Notes: generated by a model not told the origin, from the letters alone. A stretch of DNA of 64,000 nucleotides from DYJE01 sp041660385 (GCA_041660385.1 JBAZWJ010000023.1:12987-76986); one strand, 5' to 3'; counted from the first letter of the stretch, positions 16,893 to 26,361 are shown. Numbers and translations: made by a program.

Positions 16893-17414
16893 TCAAAATC
16901 TTCCTGATTCTGAGCCAACACAATTGCGCACGGTTACGTAAGACGAATTATTGAAAAGAAACCCACACCCATCAAAGGCATGGATGACTTTTTCTGAATA
17001 TGTTTCATGGGTGTAAGATGACACCACCTGTTTCCAGAATAGTCTGGCTGAATGATTATTTGAGGTAACGGCCACTTCCCAGTTTCCGGGAAACTGTTCA
17101 AATACATATTCAGCCAGTCTGCTTCCAGTTCTTTTTCTCACATGGGCTTTTTGAACATAAAACTCTGCCACAGCAAAACCGTCCCTATTGAACCTTAAGT
17201 GCTTGTTGACCAATGCAAAGCCGATTATAAATCCTGATTCCCTTACAATGTAAATATGACGATCAGGATCCATTGAATATTTATTCAGATTCTTCAATGC
17301 ACCTTTACACCACGAATCATGATCGTTCACGACGAAATAATGGCTCATATACTCCAGATACTCTTTAAAGATCGGAATAATATCTGTCGTGCCCTCTAAT
17401 CGGGTTATCATCAT
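16893..17414 (-). CDS. GNAT-family N-acetyltransferase, copy 2
   Basis: A 173-residue paralogue of the gene at 9455-9949 with about 90% identity over 162 residues and a divergent C-terminal extension (RNCVGSESGRF). It has the same GNAT features (AHVRKRTGSRLAEYVFE). It follows nhaA by 8 bases on the same strand and is probably translated from that message. The two copies bracket the chromate and UGA-containing operons. Confidence 0.8.
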   Translation of the reverse strand: MMITRLEGTTDIIPIFKEYLEYMSHYFVVNDHDSWCKGALKNLNKYSMDPDRHIYIVRESGFIIGFALVNKHLRFNRDGFAVAEFYVQKAHVRKRTGSRLAEYVFEQFPGNWEVAVTSNNHSARLFWKQVVSSYTHETYSEKVIHAFDGCGFLFNNSSYVTVRNCVGSESGRF

Positions 17415-17422
17415 ATTTTATT

Positions 17423-18589
17423 TCAATTATTCGTTTTAGCCGTTTTCAAGATCAGAAACCCCACTGTTCCTGCAAAAAATGAGCTTATAAGAATGCTGAT
17501 CTTGGAATTCTGAATCACGTCGAGATTCTGGAAGGCCAAAAGTGTTATGAATATCGACATGGTGAAACCGATGCCCCCAAGAAAACCCGCTCCAATGATG
17601 TGTTTCAGCGTGACATCTTCCGGAAGTCTGGAAATTCCAAGCTTAATGGATACAAGGCAAAAAAGAACAATACCAATGGGCTTTCCGGCAAATAAGCCGA
17701 CAAAAATACCAAGAGAGTTCATGGTCGTCAACCCATTGACCCAGTCACCTGAAAGAACGATACCTGTGTTGGCCAGAGCAAAGAGAGGCATAATAAAAAA
17801 AGCGACGGGTTTATGAAGGGCATGCTGCAAATGGTAGGACGGCGAGTCATCATCACCCCCGGCAAAGGGGATGGCAAATGCCAGAAGAACTCCGGCAATG
17901 GTGGCGTGAACACCGGATTTCAGCATAAAATACCACATCACAACCCCAGGTATCAGATAAAAAGGAAGTCGCCTGACACCCATACGGTTAAACACGATTA
18001 ATAAAAGGAAAATACCCAGAGACAGAGCAAGGTAGATGAAGGAAAAATGGCCCACATAAAAAATTGCGATGATGACGATGGCGCCAAGATCATCAATAAT
18101 GGCAAGCGCCGTAAGAAAAATCTTCAACGATGCCGGGACACCTTTACCAAGAAGAGCCAGAACTCCCAAGGCAAAAGCGATATCCGTTGCCATTGGAATT
18201 CCTGCACCTGCCTGGGTTTCGGTGCCCTGGTTGAGCATAAAGTGAAACATAGCTGGCATTATCATTCCACCCACTGCTGCAAAAATGGGCAGGGATGCAT
18301 TTTTTAAATCCGACAATTCACCAATATATAGTTCACGTTCGATTTCAAGCCCGATCAAAAGAAAAAAAACAGCCATAAATCCGTCATTGATCCAATGTTC
18401 AACACTGTATTTCAAATCCATCCCACCAGCTTCGAATCCAACTTTTATATGCCAGAAATCCAGATACCTTTGTCCGAAAAAGGAATTGGCAATGGCGATG
18501 GAAATAACAGTGCAGGCTATCAGAAGGATTCCGGATGCCTGCTCACTTTCCATGAACTCTGTATAAAGTCTGCTTAACCTTGTTATCAT
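17423..18589 (-). CDS. nhaA: Na+/H+ antiporter NhaA
   Basis: A 388-residue, twelve-helix antiporter with the NhaA core: MATDIAFALGVLALLGKG and the ion-binding aspartate pair in LAIIDDLGAIVIIAIFY. It expels Na+ in exchange for protons. It lies between an nqr operon (a primary sodium pump) and a GNAT gene, so sodium circulation genes are clustered. AAGGAA precedes the ATG. Confidence 0.96.
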   Translation of the reverse strand: MITRLSRLYTEFMESEQASGILLIACTVISIAIANSFFGQRYLDFWHIKVGFEAGGMDLKYSVEHWINDGFMAVFFLLIGLEIERELYIGELSDLKNASLPIFAAVGGMIMPAMFHFMLNQGTETQAGAGIPMATDIAFALGVLALLGKGVPASLKIFLTALAIIDDLGAIVIIAIFYVGHFSFIYLALSLGIFLLLIVFNRMGVRRLPFYLIPGVVMWYFMLKSGVHATIAGVLLAFAIPFAGGDDDSPSYHLQHALHKPVAFFIMPLFALANTGIVLSGDWVNGLTTMNSLGIFVGLFAGKPIGIVLFCLVSIKLGISRLPEDVTLKHIIGAGFLGGIGFTMSIFITLLAFQNLDVIQNSKISILISSFFAGTVGFLILKTAKTNN

Positions 18590-18654
18590 AAACGCATTCC
18601 TTCTTTTTTGATCACTTCTTACTCTGATTTGCGTTCATCATGACACAATCACCA

Positions 18655-18678
18655 GGCGGGTTTGGAACCCGCCCCTAC
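18655..18678. repeat. palindromic repeat (GGCGGGTTTGGAACCCGCC type)
   Basis: GGCGGGTTTGGAACCCGCC followed by CCTAC, the same unit as at 44825-44899, 47364-47424 and 55716-55740. It lies between nhaA and nqrF. Confidence 0.7.
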
Positions 18679-18723
18679 TGGATGCCCCATTTTTGGTGTC
18701 ATCTTGAATGTAAAATAGAATTA

Positions 18724-19938
18724 TTAGAATTTATCGAAGTGGATCATGTTCTGTTCAACACCCAGACTGTCAAGCATATTAAGAATCGAATCAATCATCA
18801 TTGGAGGACCGCAAAGGTAATACTCTATTTCAGTGGGGTCTTTGTGGGTGGACAGATATTTGTCGTAAAGAACTTTGTGAATAAATCCTTTCATGCCTTT
18901 CCAGTTGTCCTGGGGCTTGGGGTCTGACAAAGCCACGTGAAAAGAAAAATTGGGGAATTCTTCTGCGATTTTTTTAAAATCCTCGTGGTAGAACATCTCC
19001 CTTTTTGATCTGGCACCATACCAGAACGTGGCTTTCCGTTTTGTTTTCAGTGTAAGGAACTGGTGAAAAATATGACAGCGCATGGGGGCCATGCCAGCAC
19101 CACCACCTACGAAGCACATTTCACGGTCCGTGTTTTTTACAAAAAAATCACCGTAGGGACCGCTGATCGTCACTTTGTCACCGGTTTTAAGATTGAATAT
19201 GTAGGTTGAACCCTGGCCTGGAGGAATATCGGGAATCCAGGGAGCTGGCATATCGATCCTGACCGTCAGCATCAGACGTTTGGTTTCCGACGGTGGATTC
19301 GCAAGGGAATAGGCCCTGAAAATCGGTTCGCTGAGCTTTCCTTTGTATCGCCAGAGACTGAAACGGTCCCAATCTTCCTTGTATTCAGCAGGAATATCGA
19401 AATCCTTGAACGCGATATCATAGGGCGGCACGTCAATCTGGATATAGGAGCCCGCTTCACAGATCATTTCATCGCCTTGATCAAGTTCAATGATCAGCTC
19501 TTTGATAAAGGTGGCAACATTTGTGTTGGATATAACGGTTCCCTGGTATTTTTTTATGGAAAAAATCGCTTCGGGGATGGTGATTCCCATATCATTTTTC
19601 ACCTTGACCTGACAGCCCAGACGGACGCCCTCTTTCTTTTCCTTGCGAGACAAATGGGCGAATTCTGTTGGAAGGATATCACCGCCCCCTTTGATCACGC
19701 ATTTGCACATGCCGCAAGACCCACCGCCGCCACAGGCCGAAGGAAGGTAGATCTTGTTTGAAACAAGGGCTGAAAGTATTGTGGGAGACCCTGTGACCCT
19801 GATTCTTTTTTCTTTGTCGCCATTTATGGTGATGTAACGGTCGCCTTTCTTAACCAGAACCCCTTCGAGAATAAGAAGCAGGGCCACAAGAAAAAGAATG
19901 ATTCCGGAAAACACGCCAAGGCTGATGATATAGATCAC
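18724..19938 (-). CDS. nqrF: Na+-translocating NADH:quinone reductase subunit F
   Basis: A 404-residue protein. An N-terminal membrane anchor precedes a [2Fe-2S] ferredoxin domain (CGGGGSCGMCKC, with the fourth cysteine in GVRLGCQ), then an FAD domain with RAYSLANPP and an NADH domain with GGGAGMAPMRCH. It oxidises NADH and feeds electrons into the pump. It is the last gene of nqr, 13 bases after nqrE. Confidence 0.97.
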   Translation of the reverse strand: MIYIISLGVFSGIILFLVALLLILEGVLVKKGDRYITINGDKEKRIRVTGSPTILSALVSNKIYLPSACGGGGSCGMCKCVIKGGGDILPTEFAHLSRKEKKEGVRLGCQVKVKNDMGITIPEAIFSIKKYQGTVISNTNVATFIKELIIELDQGDEMICEAGSYIQIDVPPYDIAFKDFDIPAEYKEDWDRFSLWRYKGKLSEPIFRAYSLANPPSETKRLMLTVRIDMPAPWIPDIPPGQGSTYIFNLKTGDKVTISGPYGDFFVKNTDREMCFVGGGAGMAPMRCHIFHQFLTLKTKRKATFWYGARSKREMFYHEDFKKIAEEFPNFSFHVALSDPKPQDNWKGMKGFIHKVLYDKYLSTHKDPTEIEYYLCGPPMMIDSILNMLDSLGVEQNMIHFDKF

Positions 19939-19951
19939 GGTTCGTTCCTCC

Positions 19952-20560
19952 TCAAGTCGACATGCCTGAAAACAGCATGAATGTCATGGCCAGAAGACCG
20001 CTGACGATCATAGCGATACCGAACCCCTGAAGCCCTTGAGGAACATCCGAATACCTCATCTTGAGTCGTAAAGCCGACATGGTAACAATGGCCAGCATCC
20101 AGCCCAGGCCTGAACCGAAACCGTAAACAATGGATTCTGAGAAACTGTACTCACGCTCCACCATGAACAGTGCGGCTCCGAGAATGGCGCAGTTCACAGC
20201 AATCAAAGGAAGAAACACCCCAAGTGCCGTATAGAGCGTGGGTGAAAACCGGTCGATGATCATCTCAACCGACTGGACAAGAGCCGCGATCACGGCAATG
20301 AAGGTAATGAACGTGAGATAGTTCAGATCCACATCGGGAAGCCCTGCCCAGGTGAGTGCTCCCGGAGCAAGCAGGTAATGGTACACCAGCCAGTTCACCG
20401 GCGTGGTAAGGGTCATGACAAAAACAACTGCTAAGCCGAGTCCTGTGGCCGTACTCATATTCCGGGACACAGCGATAAATGAACACATGCCCAGAAAATA
20501 GGACAGAAGAATGTTGCCCGGAAAAACCGAAACAAACAGAATGTTAAACAAATTTTCCAT
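19952..20560 (-). CDS. nqrE: Na+-translocating NADH:quinone reductase subunit E
   Basis: A 202-residue, six-helix membrane subunit (MENLFNILFVSVFPGNILLS...), homologous to RnfA. Start 20560 has AAGGCGG six bases upstream; a longer frame to 20617 would run into nqrD. Together with NqrD it holds an inter-subunit iron centre, with cysteines at FLGMCSF and AVNCAILG, as in the family. Confidence 0.96.
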   Translation of the reverse strand: MENLFNILFVSVFPGNILLSYFLGMCSFIAVSRNMSTATGLGLAVVFVMTLTTPVNWLVYHYLLAPGALTWAGLPDVDLNYLTFITFIAVIAALVQSVEMIIDRFSPTLYTALGVFLPLIAVNCAILGAALFMVEREYSFSESIVYGFGSGLGWMLAIVTMSALRLKMRYSDVPQGLQGFGIAMIVSGLLAMTFMLFSGMST

Positions 20561-20570
20561 AAAAACCGCC

Positions 20571-21200
20571 TTAGTAGGTGTTCTTTTCCGTGCTGATGGT
20601 GTTCTGAAGCCATACAAGAAGCCCGATTACGATGAACGCTCCGGGTGCGAGGACAAGAAGTCCCATGTTGGAGTATCCTGCCGTGTAAAATGCATCGGGT
20701 ACGATCTGAATCCCGAAAAGTTTTCCTGATCCCAGAAGTTCCCGTATAAACGCCACGGAAAGGAGAACAATGCCGTAACCCAGACCGTTGCCCAGGCCGT
20801 CAAAAAAGGAAGGAACAGGAGGATTGGCCATGGCGTATGCTTCCGCCCGTCCCATGACAATGCAGTTGGTGATGATCAGACCGACGAAAACGGAAAGCTG
20901 CTTGCTGATGTCGTAAAAAAAAGCTTTGAGAATCTGGTCTGCCACAATAACAAGGGATGCGATGATAACCAGTTCCGCAATAATTCGAATGTTTCTGGGT
21001 ATGTAATTCCGAAGCATGGAAACAAGAAGGTTTGAAAAACCGGTCACCAGGGTCAGAGATAAAGCCATGACTATCGCTGTTTTCAACTGCACTGTCACAG
21101 CCAGAGACGAACAGATTCCAAGGATCTGTTTTGAGATGGGATTATTCCCCCACAGGGCTGCTTTGAATGCCTTGTATGATTTACTTCGCACAAGCGACAT
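20571..21200 (-). CDS. nqrD: Na+-translocating NADH:quinone reductase subunit D
   Basis: A 209-residue, six-helix subunit related to RnfE, with conserved ALGICSSLAVTVQLKTA-type and GLIITNCIVMGRAEAYA segments carrying the iron-centre cysteines (ILGICSS, ITNCIVMG). AGGAGG precedes the ATG. It lies 10 bases before nqrE, but an insertion element now separates it from nqrC, so nqrDEF must be read through or from a promoter in the element. Confidence 0.96.
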   Translation of the reverse strand: MSLVRSKSYKAFKAALWGNNPISKQILGICSSLAVTVQLKTAIVMALSLTLVTGFSNLLVSMLRNYIPRNIRIIAELVIIASLVIVADQILKAFFYDISKQLSVFVGLIITNCIVMGRAEAYAMANPPVPSFFDGLGNGLGYGIVLLSVAFIRELLGSGKLFGIQIVPDAFYTAGYSNMGLLVLAPGAFIVIGLLVWLQNTISTEKNTY

Positions 21201-21294
21201 GTTTCCTCCTTATTAAAAAAGACAAACACCTTTTTTAGTCTTGAGCATCGTTTCGGCCATTGTCCATGTTTGGGAAACGGTGGCGTCTCGTAAT

Positions 21295-22859
21295 GTAGGG
21301 GCACGGCGCGCCGTCAATGTTGTTGAATTAAGCATAAAATCACCCCCCCCAATATTGTCATTAACTATTTGAATATATTATTATAATAGTGTATATTCTA
21401 TTTAGAGGTTATGCTTGATTGAAACAAATGACACATTATTAAAAAAGGAAATCAATATGGCACAGAATTCGCTTTTCATGACGTATGCCAATCTGGCAAT
21501 TTTATTCATAAATTTTTCCATTTAATCCCCAGAAAACTTGAAGAAACTGCTAAAAAAAATTCAAACGATTTCACCCGTAATTGTAAATTGCCACTCCCGA
21601 AACTGATTACCTTTATTCTTTCTATTGTTGCCAGCGGCAAAGGCAAAGGGGTTGACTGCAAATCAACCGAATTTTTCAGGAACGCCAAGCGCAGTGGCTT
21701 ATGGCCTTCCGCATCTGCCGTTCATCGAAGCTCTGTGACCAAAGCCCGCAAAAAGCTGGATTGGAACATTTTTCAGGATATATTTCTAAAAGCAGTAGTG
21801 CTTGCTTATGAATTATGGCCAAAAAATGATCCCAATTCCCTGTGGCATGGCATGTCCGTATTTGCCGTTGATGGTTCAAAGTATGATCTTCCGGCAACAA
21901 AGGAAATCCGCGAAGAGTTTGATCCAAAAAGCGGCCTTATGCACAAAGGCAGAGGACATTTCCCACAATGCCTTGTCAGTACCGTATATGACGTTTTCAG
22001 AAGAATCCCCATCGCACGCAGCATTGCTCCAATGGGCTCATCTGAACGTGAGGAGTTCAAGGGGCTTCTGCCTCAAATTCCAGCACACAGTCTTCTTCTT
22101 TTTGATCGCGGCTATCCTTCATATAACCTTATTTCGCTTCTTCTCGAAGAATTCATCGGGTTTTTTATTTTCAGATGCCCCGCAACGTCCACTTTCCCGG
22201 CAGTTGAAGCATTCGTAAAAAGTGGCAAAGCCGAGCAAATCATCCAGATTATTCCGGGTGACATGGTCATCCGAAAAACGCCATGTGAACAAAGAAAAAA
22301 ACTTAAAGCCCTTAAAATAAGGGCGATAAGACTTGTTAGCCCTGAGGGTGTTGTCTCTGTTCTTTTGACGAATCTCTATAACCCCCAAAAATTTTGTACA
22401 AAAGATATCATATGGCTCTATTTCAGACGCTGGGAAATCGAAGGGTATTACCGTGATGAAAAATCCACCTTTGAAATAGAAACCTTCCATTGCAAAACAC
22501 CCAATGGCATACGCCAAGAACTCTTTGCTGTCATGATCATGGCCGTTATCACGCGCACGATGATGAGCCTCTCTTCTGATTCTTCAAAAGAAAGAGACGG
22601 CCAACCACAGTTTAAAAATGCTATGTGTGTCATGGCATCTGAAGCTGTTGTGCTTGTCCCCGATGACCCTGATAAAGCCGTAGAAATTTTCAATAACATC
22701 CTCAAAGAAATTGCCTTGAAAAGGTTCTACAAATCAAAAAAACCAAGGCCACCAGCACCAAGAGTCAATAAAAAACCGTCAAACAAATGGGCTGATTCAA
22801 GAAAAAATAAAGTTAAAAAAGCTTAATTCAACAACATTGACGGCGCGCCGTGCCCCTAC
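21295..22859 (+). mobile_element. IS4-family insertion sequence with 39-bp perfect terminal inverted repeats
   Basis: A 1565-bp element. The ends 21295-21333 and 22821-22859 are perfect 39-bp inverted repeats beginning GTAGGGGCACGGCGCGCCGT. It contains one transposase gene whose stop lies inside the right repeat. It sits between nqrC and nqrD in opposite orientation to the operon. No target duplication is obvious at the junctions. Degenerate copies of the same ends bound a 382-bp element at 37261-37642. Confidence 0.9.
21588..22826 (+). CDS. IS4-family DDE transposase
   Basis: The protein carries all catalytic signatures: AVDGSKYDLPA (first Asp), LLLFDRGYPSYNLI (second Asp) and YFRRWEIEGYYRDEK, the Y-(2)-R-(3)-E-(6)-K motif with the catalytic Glu. 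The first usable in-frame start here is TTG at 21588, yet the frame is open and protein-like back to about 21430 (FHDVCQSGNFIHKFFH, LIPRKLEETAKKNSNDF) with no ATG. An ATG at 21457 with a good ribosome site is in another frame and stops after 22 codons. A one-base shift near the start is likely, so the copy may be inactive or poorly translated. The C-terminus is basic. Confidence 0.88.
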   Translation: MPLPKLITFILSIVASGKGKGVDCKSTEFFRNAKRSGLWPSASAVHRSSVTKARKKLDWNIFQDIFLKAVVLAYELWPKNDPNSLWHGMSVFAVDGSKYDLPATKEIREEFDPKSGLMHKGRGHFPQCLVSTVYDVFRRIPIARSIAPMGSSEREEFKGLLPQIPAHSLLLFDRGYPSYNLISLLLEEFIGFFIFRCPATSTFPAVEAFVKSGKAEQIIQIIPGDMVIRKTPCEQRKKLKALKIRAIRLVSPEGVVSVLLTNLYNPQKFCTKDIIWLYFRRWEIEGYYRDEKSTFEIETFHCKTPNGIRQELFAVMIMAVITRTMMSLSSDSSKERDGQPQFKNAMCVMASEAVVLVPDDPDKAVEIFNNILKEIALKRFYKSKKPRPPAPRVNKKPSNKWADSRKNKVKKA

Positions 22860-23572
22860 AGCTTAACATCCCCTGCCCCATCTCGCCTCAGTTTACTCGA
22901 AAAAGGCTCAAACTGCTCCAGTGTTTCTTTCAACCCCTGACTCAGATACTTCCCGGTCAACGTTGCACCGCTGATACCATCCACGTAGTTGGGAAGTTCT
23001 TCCTTGGAAACACGGTCTTTGGCTACGCCTTTGGCAATGGACACCGACACGAATTCATTTTTCAGATCCACAATTTTCTTTCCCTTGAACTGATGCCTGA
23101 ACCAGGCGCTTTCGATTTCCCCGCCAAGGCCAGGAGTTTCTGCATGACGGGTCACAGAGAAACCGATGATGGTGGCTCCGTCTTTTTCAAGGGCAAGGTA
23201 ACCGTTGATTTTACCCCAGAGCCCTCGTGAGCTCAGAGGAATGATGGTGGCATAAAGGTTTTCACCCTCTTTACAGATGTATAGAGGCAGACTGTTCTTT
23301 GAGTCAGCAGGCGGAGCGGAAAGCATGAGCTGGCCTGATGCATCGACCCAGGCATCCACGATGCGGTCGTGGTACAGACGGTTGATGTCGTCTGCTGAAT
23401 GTTTTTTTGTCTCATCCACGAGCCCGGCAGCTCTTACGATGTTAATCTGTCGGTCCAGCTCAATGTTGGCCCGCTGGTATTTCTGAAGTCCCGTGCATGC
23501 CGCTGTGATTATAACACAGCATACCAGACTGAGCACGGCTGCAAAAACAACGGATCTGGTGTTGTCAGACAT
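22856..23572 (-). CDS. nqrC: Na+-translocating NADH:quinone reductase subunit C
   Basis: A 238-residue protein with one N-terminal membrane helix and a periplasmic FMN domain; SGATLT holds the threonine to which FMN is covalently attached. Start 23572 (MSDNTRSVV) has AAGGA seven bases upstream and overlaps the end of nqrB by 8 bases. Its stop codon (22856-22858) lies inside the right inverted repeat of the insertion sequence, so the original C-terminal end has been replaced by the element. Confidence 0.95.
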   Translation of the reverse strand: MSDNTRSVVFAAVLSLVCCVIITAACTGLQKYQRANIELDRQINIVRAAGLVDETKKHSADDINRLYHDRIVDAWVDASGQLMLSAPPADSKNSLPLYICKEGENLYATIIPLSSRGLWGKINGYLALEKDGATIIGFSVTRHAETPGLGGEIESAWFRHQFKGKKIVDLKNEFVSVSIAKGVAKDRVSKEELPNYVDGISGATLTGKYLSQGLKETLEQFEPFSSKLRRDGAGDVKL

Positions 23573-24761
23573 TGGGAATCCTTTTTCGAAGTTTGGTTTT
23601 AATTTCGATATAGTCCAGCAGCGGAGCAAAAAGATTCATGAAAAGAATGGCCAGCATCACGCCGTCCGGATAAGCCGGGTTGAACACCCGGATGATCACC
23701 GTCAACATTCCGATAAGAAAACCGTAAAGCCATCTGGAACCGTTCATTCCCGGACCTGATACCGGATCGGTTGCCATATAGGCAATGCCGAAAGCAAAGC
23801 CGCCCATCACCAGGTGGTAGACAGGGTTCAAGGACAGATAGGGAGACGAAGACGGGCCAGTCAGTGCGTTCAACAGATATCCAGTTACCAGAACGCCAAG
23901 TACGCCGCCAACGATTATCCTGTAACTTGCGATTCCAGTGACACAGAGAAAAACAGCTCCGATAAGACACAACAGGGTGGATGTTTCACCGATACTTCCT
24001 GGATAAAGACCAAGAAATAATTTTTCAAACGTGAAGCCCGCTTGGGCCAGATGGGTTTCCACCGTTGAAGGGTTTGTAACAGCAGCGGAAACAGCCAGAG
24101 CCGTTGCACCTGTAACTGCATCAGACACGTTGCCCACACCTTTGCTCACAGCCACCCATACGCTGTCCCCTGCCATTGAAAGGGGATAGGAAAAAAACAC
24201 AAAAGCCCGTGCTGTGAGGGCCGGATTTACAAGATTACGCCCGGTCCCTCCGAATACTTCCTTGCCGATGACCACACCGAAAGTGATACCGATGGCTGCC
24301 TGCCAGAGAGGCATGGTGGGTGGAAGGATCAGAGGATAAAGAAGACCGGTGACAAGAAATCCTTCGCTGATGGCGTGTCGCCTGATCATGGCGAAAAGCC
24401 CTTCCCAGAAAAGTCCCACACCGTAAGAGACCACCACCAGAGGCAGAACAAGAACGAGTCCCCGTGTCATCACCGCGATAAAATCAATGGGAAGTCCCGA
24501 ACCCAGGTTCGCCTGGTAACCGGCATTGTAAACACCGAAGAAAAAATGGGGGAGAAGAGCCAGGATCACGAAGCTCATCAAACGTTTGAGATCCAGGCCG
24601 TCCCTCACATGGGGCCGGGACAATGCGGTGTGGCCGGGGATGAAAAAAAATGTCCGGGTCGCTTCATAAACAGGATGATACCGTTGAAGCTTTCCTCCTT
24701 TTTCAAAATGTTTTTCACTCGCGTCCAGCAGTTTTTTTATATGTTTTGCAAATAAGTTCAT
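23565..24761 (-). CDS. nqrB: Na+-translocating NADH:quinone reductase subunit B
   Basis: A 398-residue membrane subunit with about ten helices, containing the FMN-attachment segment DAVTGATALAV and the riboflavin/Na+ channel core (GGTGRNLVNPALTARAF). It follows nqrA with a 2-base gap. Confidence 0.96.
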   Translation of the reverse strand: MNLFAKHIKKLLDASEKHFEKGGKLQRYHPVYEATRTFFFIPGHTALSRPHVRDGLDLKRLMSFVILALLPHFFFGVYNAGYQANLGSGLPIDFIAVMTRGLVLVLPLVVVSYGVGLFWEGLFAMIRRHAISEGFLVTGLLYPLILPPTMPLWQAAIGITFGVVIGKEVFGGTGRNLVNPALTARAFVFFSYPLSMAGDSVWVAVSKGVGNVSDAVTGATALAVSAAVTNPSTVETHLAQAGFTFEKLFLGLYPGSIGETSTLLCLIGAVFLCVTGIASYRIIVGGVLGVLVTGYLLNALTGPSSSPYLSLNPVYHLVMGGFAFGIAYMATDPVSGPGMNGSRWLYGFLIGMLTVIIRVFNPAYPDGVMLAILFMNLFAPLLDYIEIKTKLRKRIPNV

Positions 24762-24763
24762 AA

Positions 24764-26113
24764 TCAGGCCTGTTCTTTAGAGTAATCGGCTTTGGCTTTT
24801 TTCAGTATGGCGCATACATCAACTTTGCTCGGGCACACATACGTGCAAAGGGCGCATTCCACACAGTCAAGAAGACCGTGGGCAAGCCCCTCTTCCACTT
24901 CTCCGGCCTGAAGACATTTAAAGGCAAACTGAGGCAGGATGTCCACCGGACAGACCGACGCGCAGGCTCCGCAATTGATGCAGGGACGGAGTTCGCCGTG
25001 CATGTTGCAGTTCATGGAGAAATCTTTCCTGTTGAATGCGGAAAGAAACGTCCTCGTAAAACTTGGTCTGTTGTAGCCAGCCCTTAAAAATCCGAGAAAT
25101 TCTTCTTCATCCCCTTCGTTCAAGACCGTGAGCGATGATTCGTAATAACCGAGATATGAATCCGATGGCAGATTGTAGCCTCTCATGACACCTCCGGCCA
25201 CAACACGTGTGGACTCTTCACCGGAACCGAGTTGAAGCGCTTTGACCGGACTGCCGACCCTCACACGGAAATGCTTTTTCTTTCCGCAGGCCGGACCGCC
25301 TGTGGCAATGACTTTCCAGGAAGGATAAACACCGTCTCTCATCAACTGTGCCAGAAGAACGAGATCCTGGCCATCAATGAAAAACGCCTTGTTTTCCTCC
25401 TTTGTCTGTTTGATATGGTAAAGCAGAACACCGGGATCATCGGAGGGATAGGGTCCGGTGGTCGTATGGGTTATCGTATTTTTCACATCCACCGACAGAT
25501 TGCCGCAATCTCCCGAAGCCATGATGTGAACTGTTTTCGTTAATTTCCTCAACACGGAAAGCCCGTATAGAAAAAGGTCTTCCTTTCCACGGAGATACAA
25601 CGAAGGAGACGGGGCAAAACTATCTTTCCCGTTTAAACTGACCACAATGGACGAAGGGTCGCTGTCCCGCCCGGCTATGTCACGGAACGGAAGCGCCCGG
25701 AGAAAGGGCCAGACACCTCCTTTGACAAGGCGCTCCTTGATCAACGAAGGGTCCATACTTTCAATCATGGATAAATCTGTTCTCGGAAATTCCTCCATGG
25801 CTTCGATTTCATCCAGATCAATAACGATTTCCTGAATTACTCGCCGTTGCCCGTATCGGATATCGGTGATCACACCGGCTCCAGGCGAAAGAAAGACAAG
25901 ATTCATGTCTCTCTTGTCTTCGAAAAGCGGTGTCCCGATTTTAACTTTCTGTCCTTTTTCCACCCTGAGTCGTGGAATGATGAATGGGATATGCTCGGGA
26001 AGCACTCCAAGCGTTGATGGAGTTTTTAACACTTCAAGCTCACTGGCCGGAGAGCCTGACAGTCTAAGGTCATAACCCTTTTTGACAATGACATTTTTCA
26101 TGGTTTTTTCCAT
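24764..26113 (-). CDS. nqrA: Na+-translocating NADH:quinone reductase subunit A with two [4Fe-4S] motifs
   Basis: A 449-residue peripheral subunit. The N-terminal biotinyl-like/RnfC-like region contains GVLPEHIPFIIPRLRVEKG. The C-terminus has two complete ferredoxin motifs, CINCGACASVCPVD and CVECALCTYVCPSK; the well-studied Vibrio protein lacks most of these cysteines, so this is an RnfC-like, iron-sulfur-retaining form. The start may be 26113 or 26101; neither has a clear ribosome site. It is first in nqrABC-IS-DEF and divergent from the CoA-disulfide reductase. Confidence 0.94.
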   Translation of the reverse strand: MEKTMKNVIVKKGYDLRLSGSPASELEVLKTPSTLGVLPEHIPFIIPRLRVEKGQKVKIGTPLFEDKRDMNLVFLSPGAGVITDIRYGQRRVIQEIVIDLDEIEAMEEFPRTDLSMIESMDPSLIKERLVKGGVWPFLRALPFRDIAGRDSDPSSIVVSLNGKDSFAPSPSLYLRGKEDLFLYGLSVLRKLTKTVHIMASGDCGNLSVDVKNTITHTTTGPYPSDDPGVLLYHIKQTKEENKAFFIDGQDLVLLAQLMRDGVYPSWKVIATGGPACGKKKHFRVRVGSPVKALQLGSGEESTRVVAGGVMRGYNLPSDSYLGYYESSLTVLNEGDEEEFLGFLRAGYNRPSFTRTFLSAFNRKDFSMNCNMHGELRPCINCGACASVCPVDILPQFAFKCLQAGEVEEGLAHGLLDCVECALCTYVCPSKVDVCAILKKAKADYSKEQA

Positions 26114-26361
26114 GCAGATTTTTGAGTCGGATTGATTCGCTGTTAAAGGCTGTTTGGCAAGCCAGTCAAAACACAGCTTTATAATGAAACTAATGAAAAC
26201 ATATTGACGATGATTATCACTTATTTAATCTGTGAATTCAAATAAAAAAATGATATCCATTTTTATTGCAACAATGGCAACCTATGATATTCAGGTGGCC
26301 ATGCAGATAACAACCCACATTAAATACCCTTTCTATGTAATTTCAACTCAGGGAGAAACCC

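Noticed and set aside
21285..22868. Target-site duplication of the IS
   Set aside because: The bases flanking the two ends (CTCGTAAT and AGCTTAAC) do not match, so none can be claimed.
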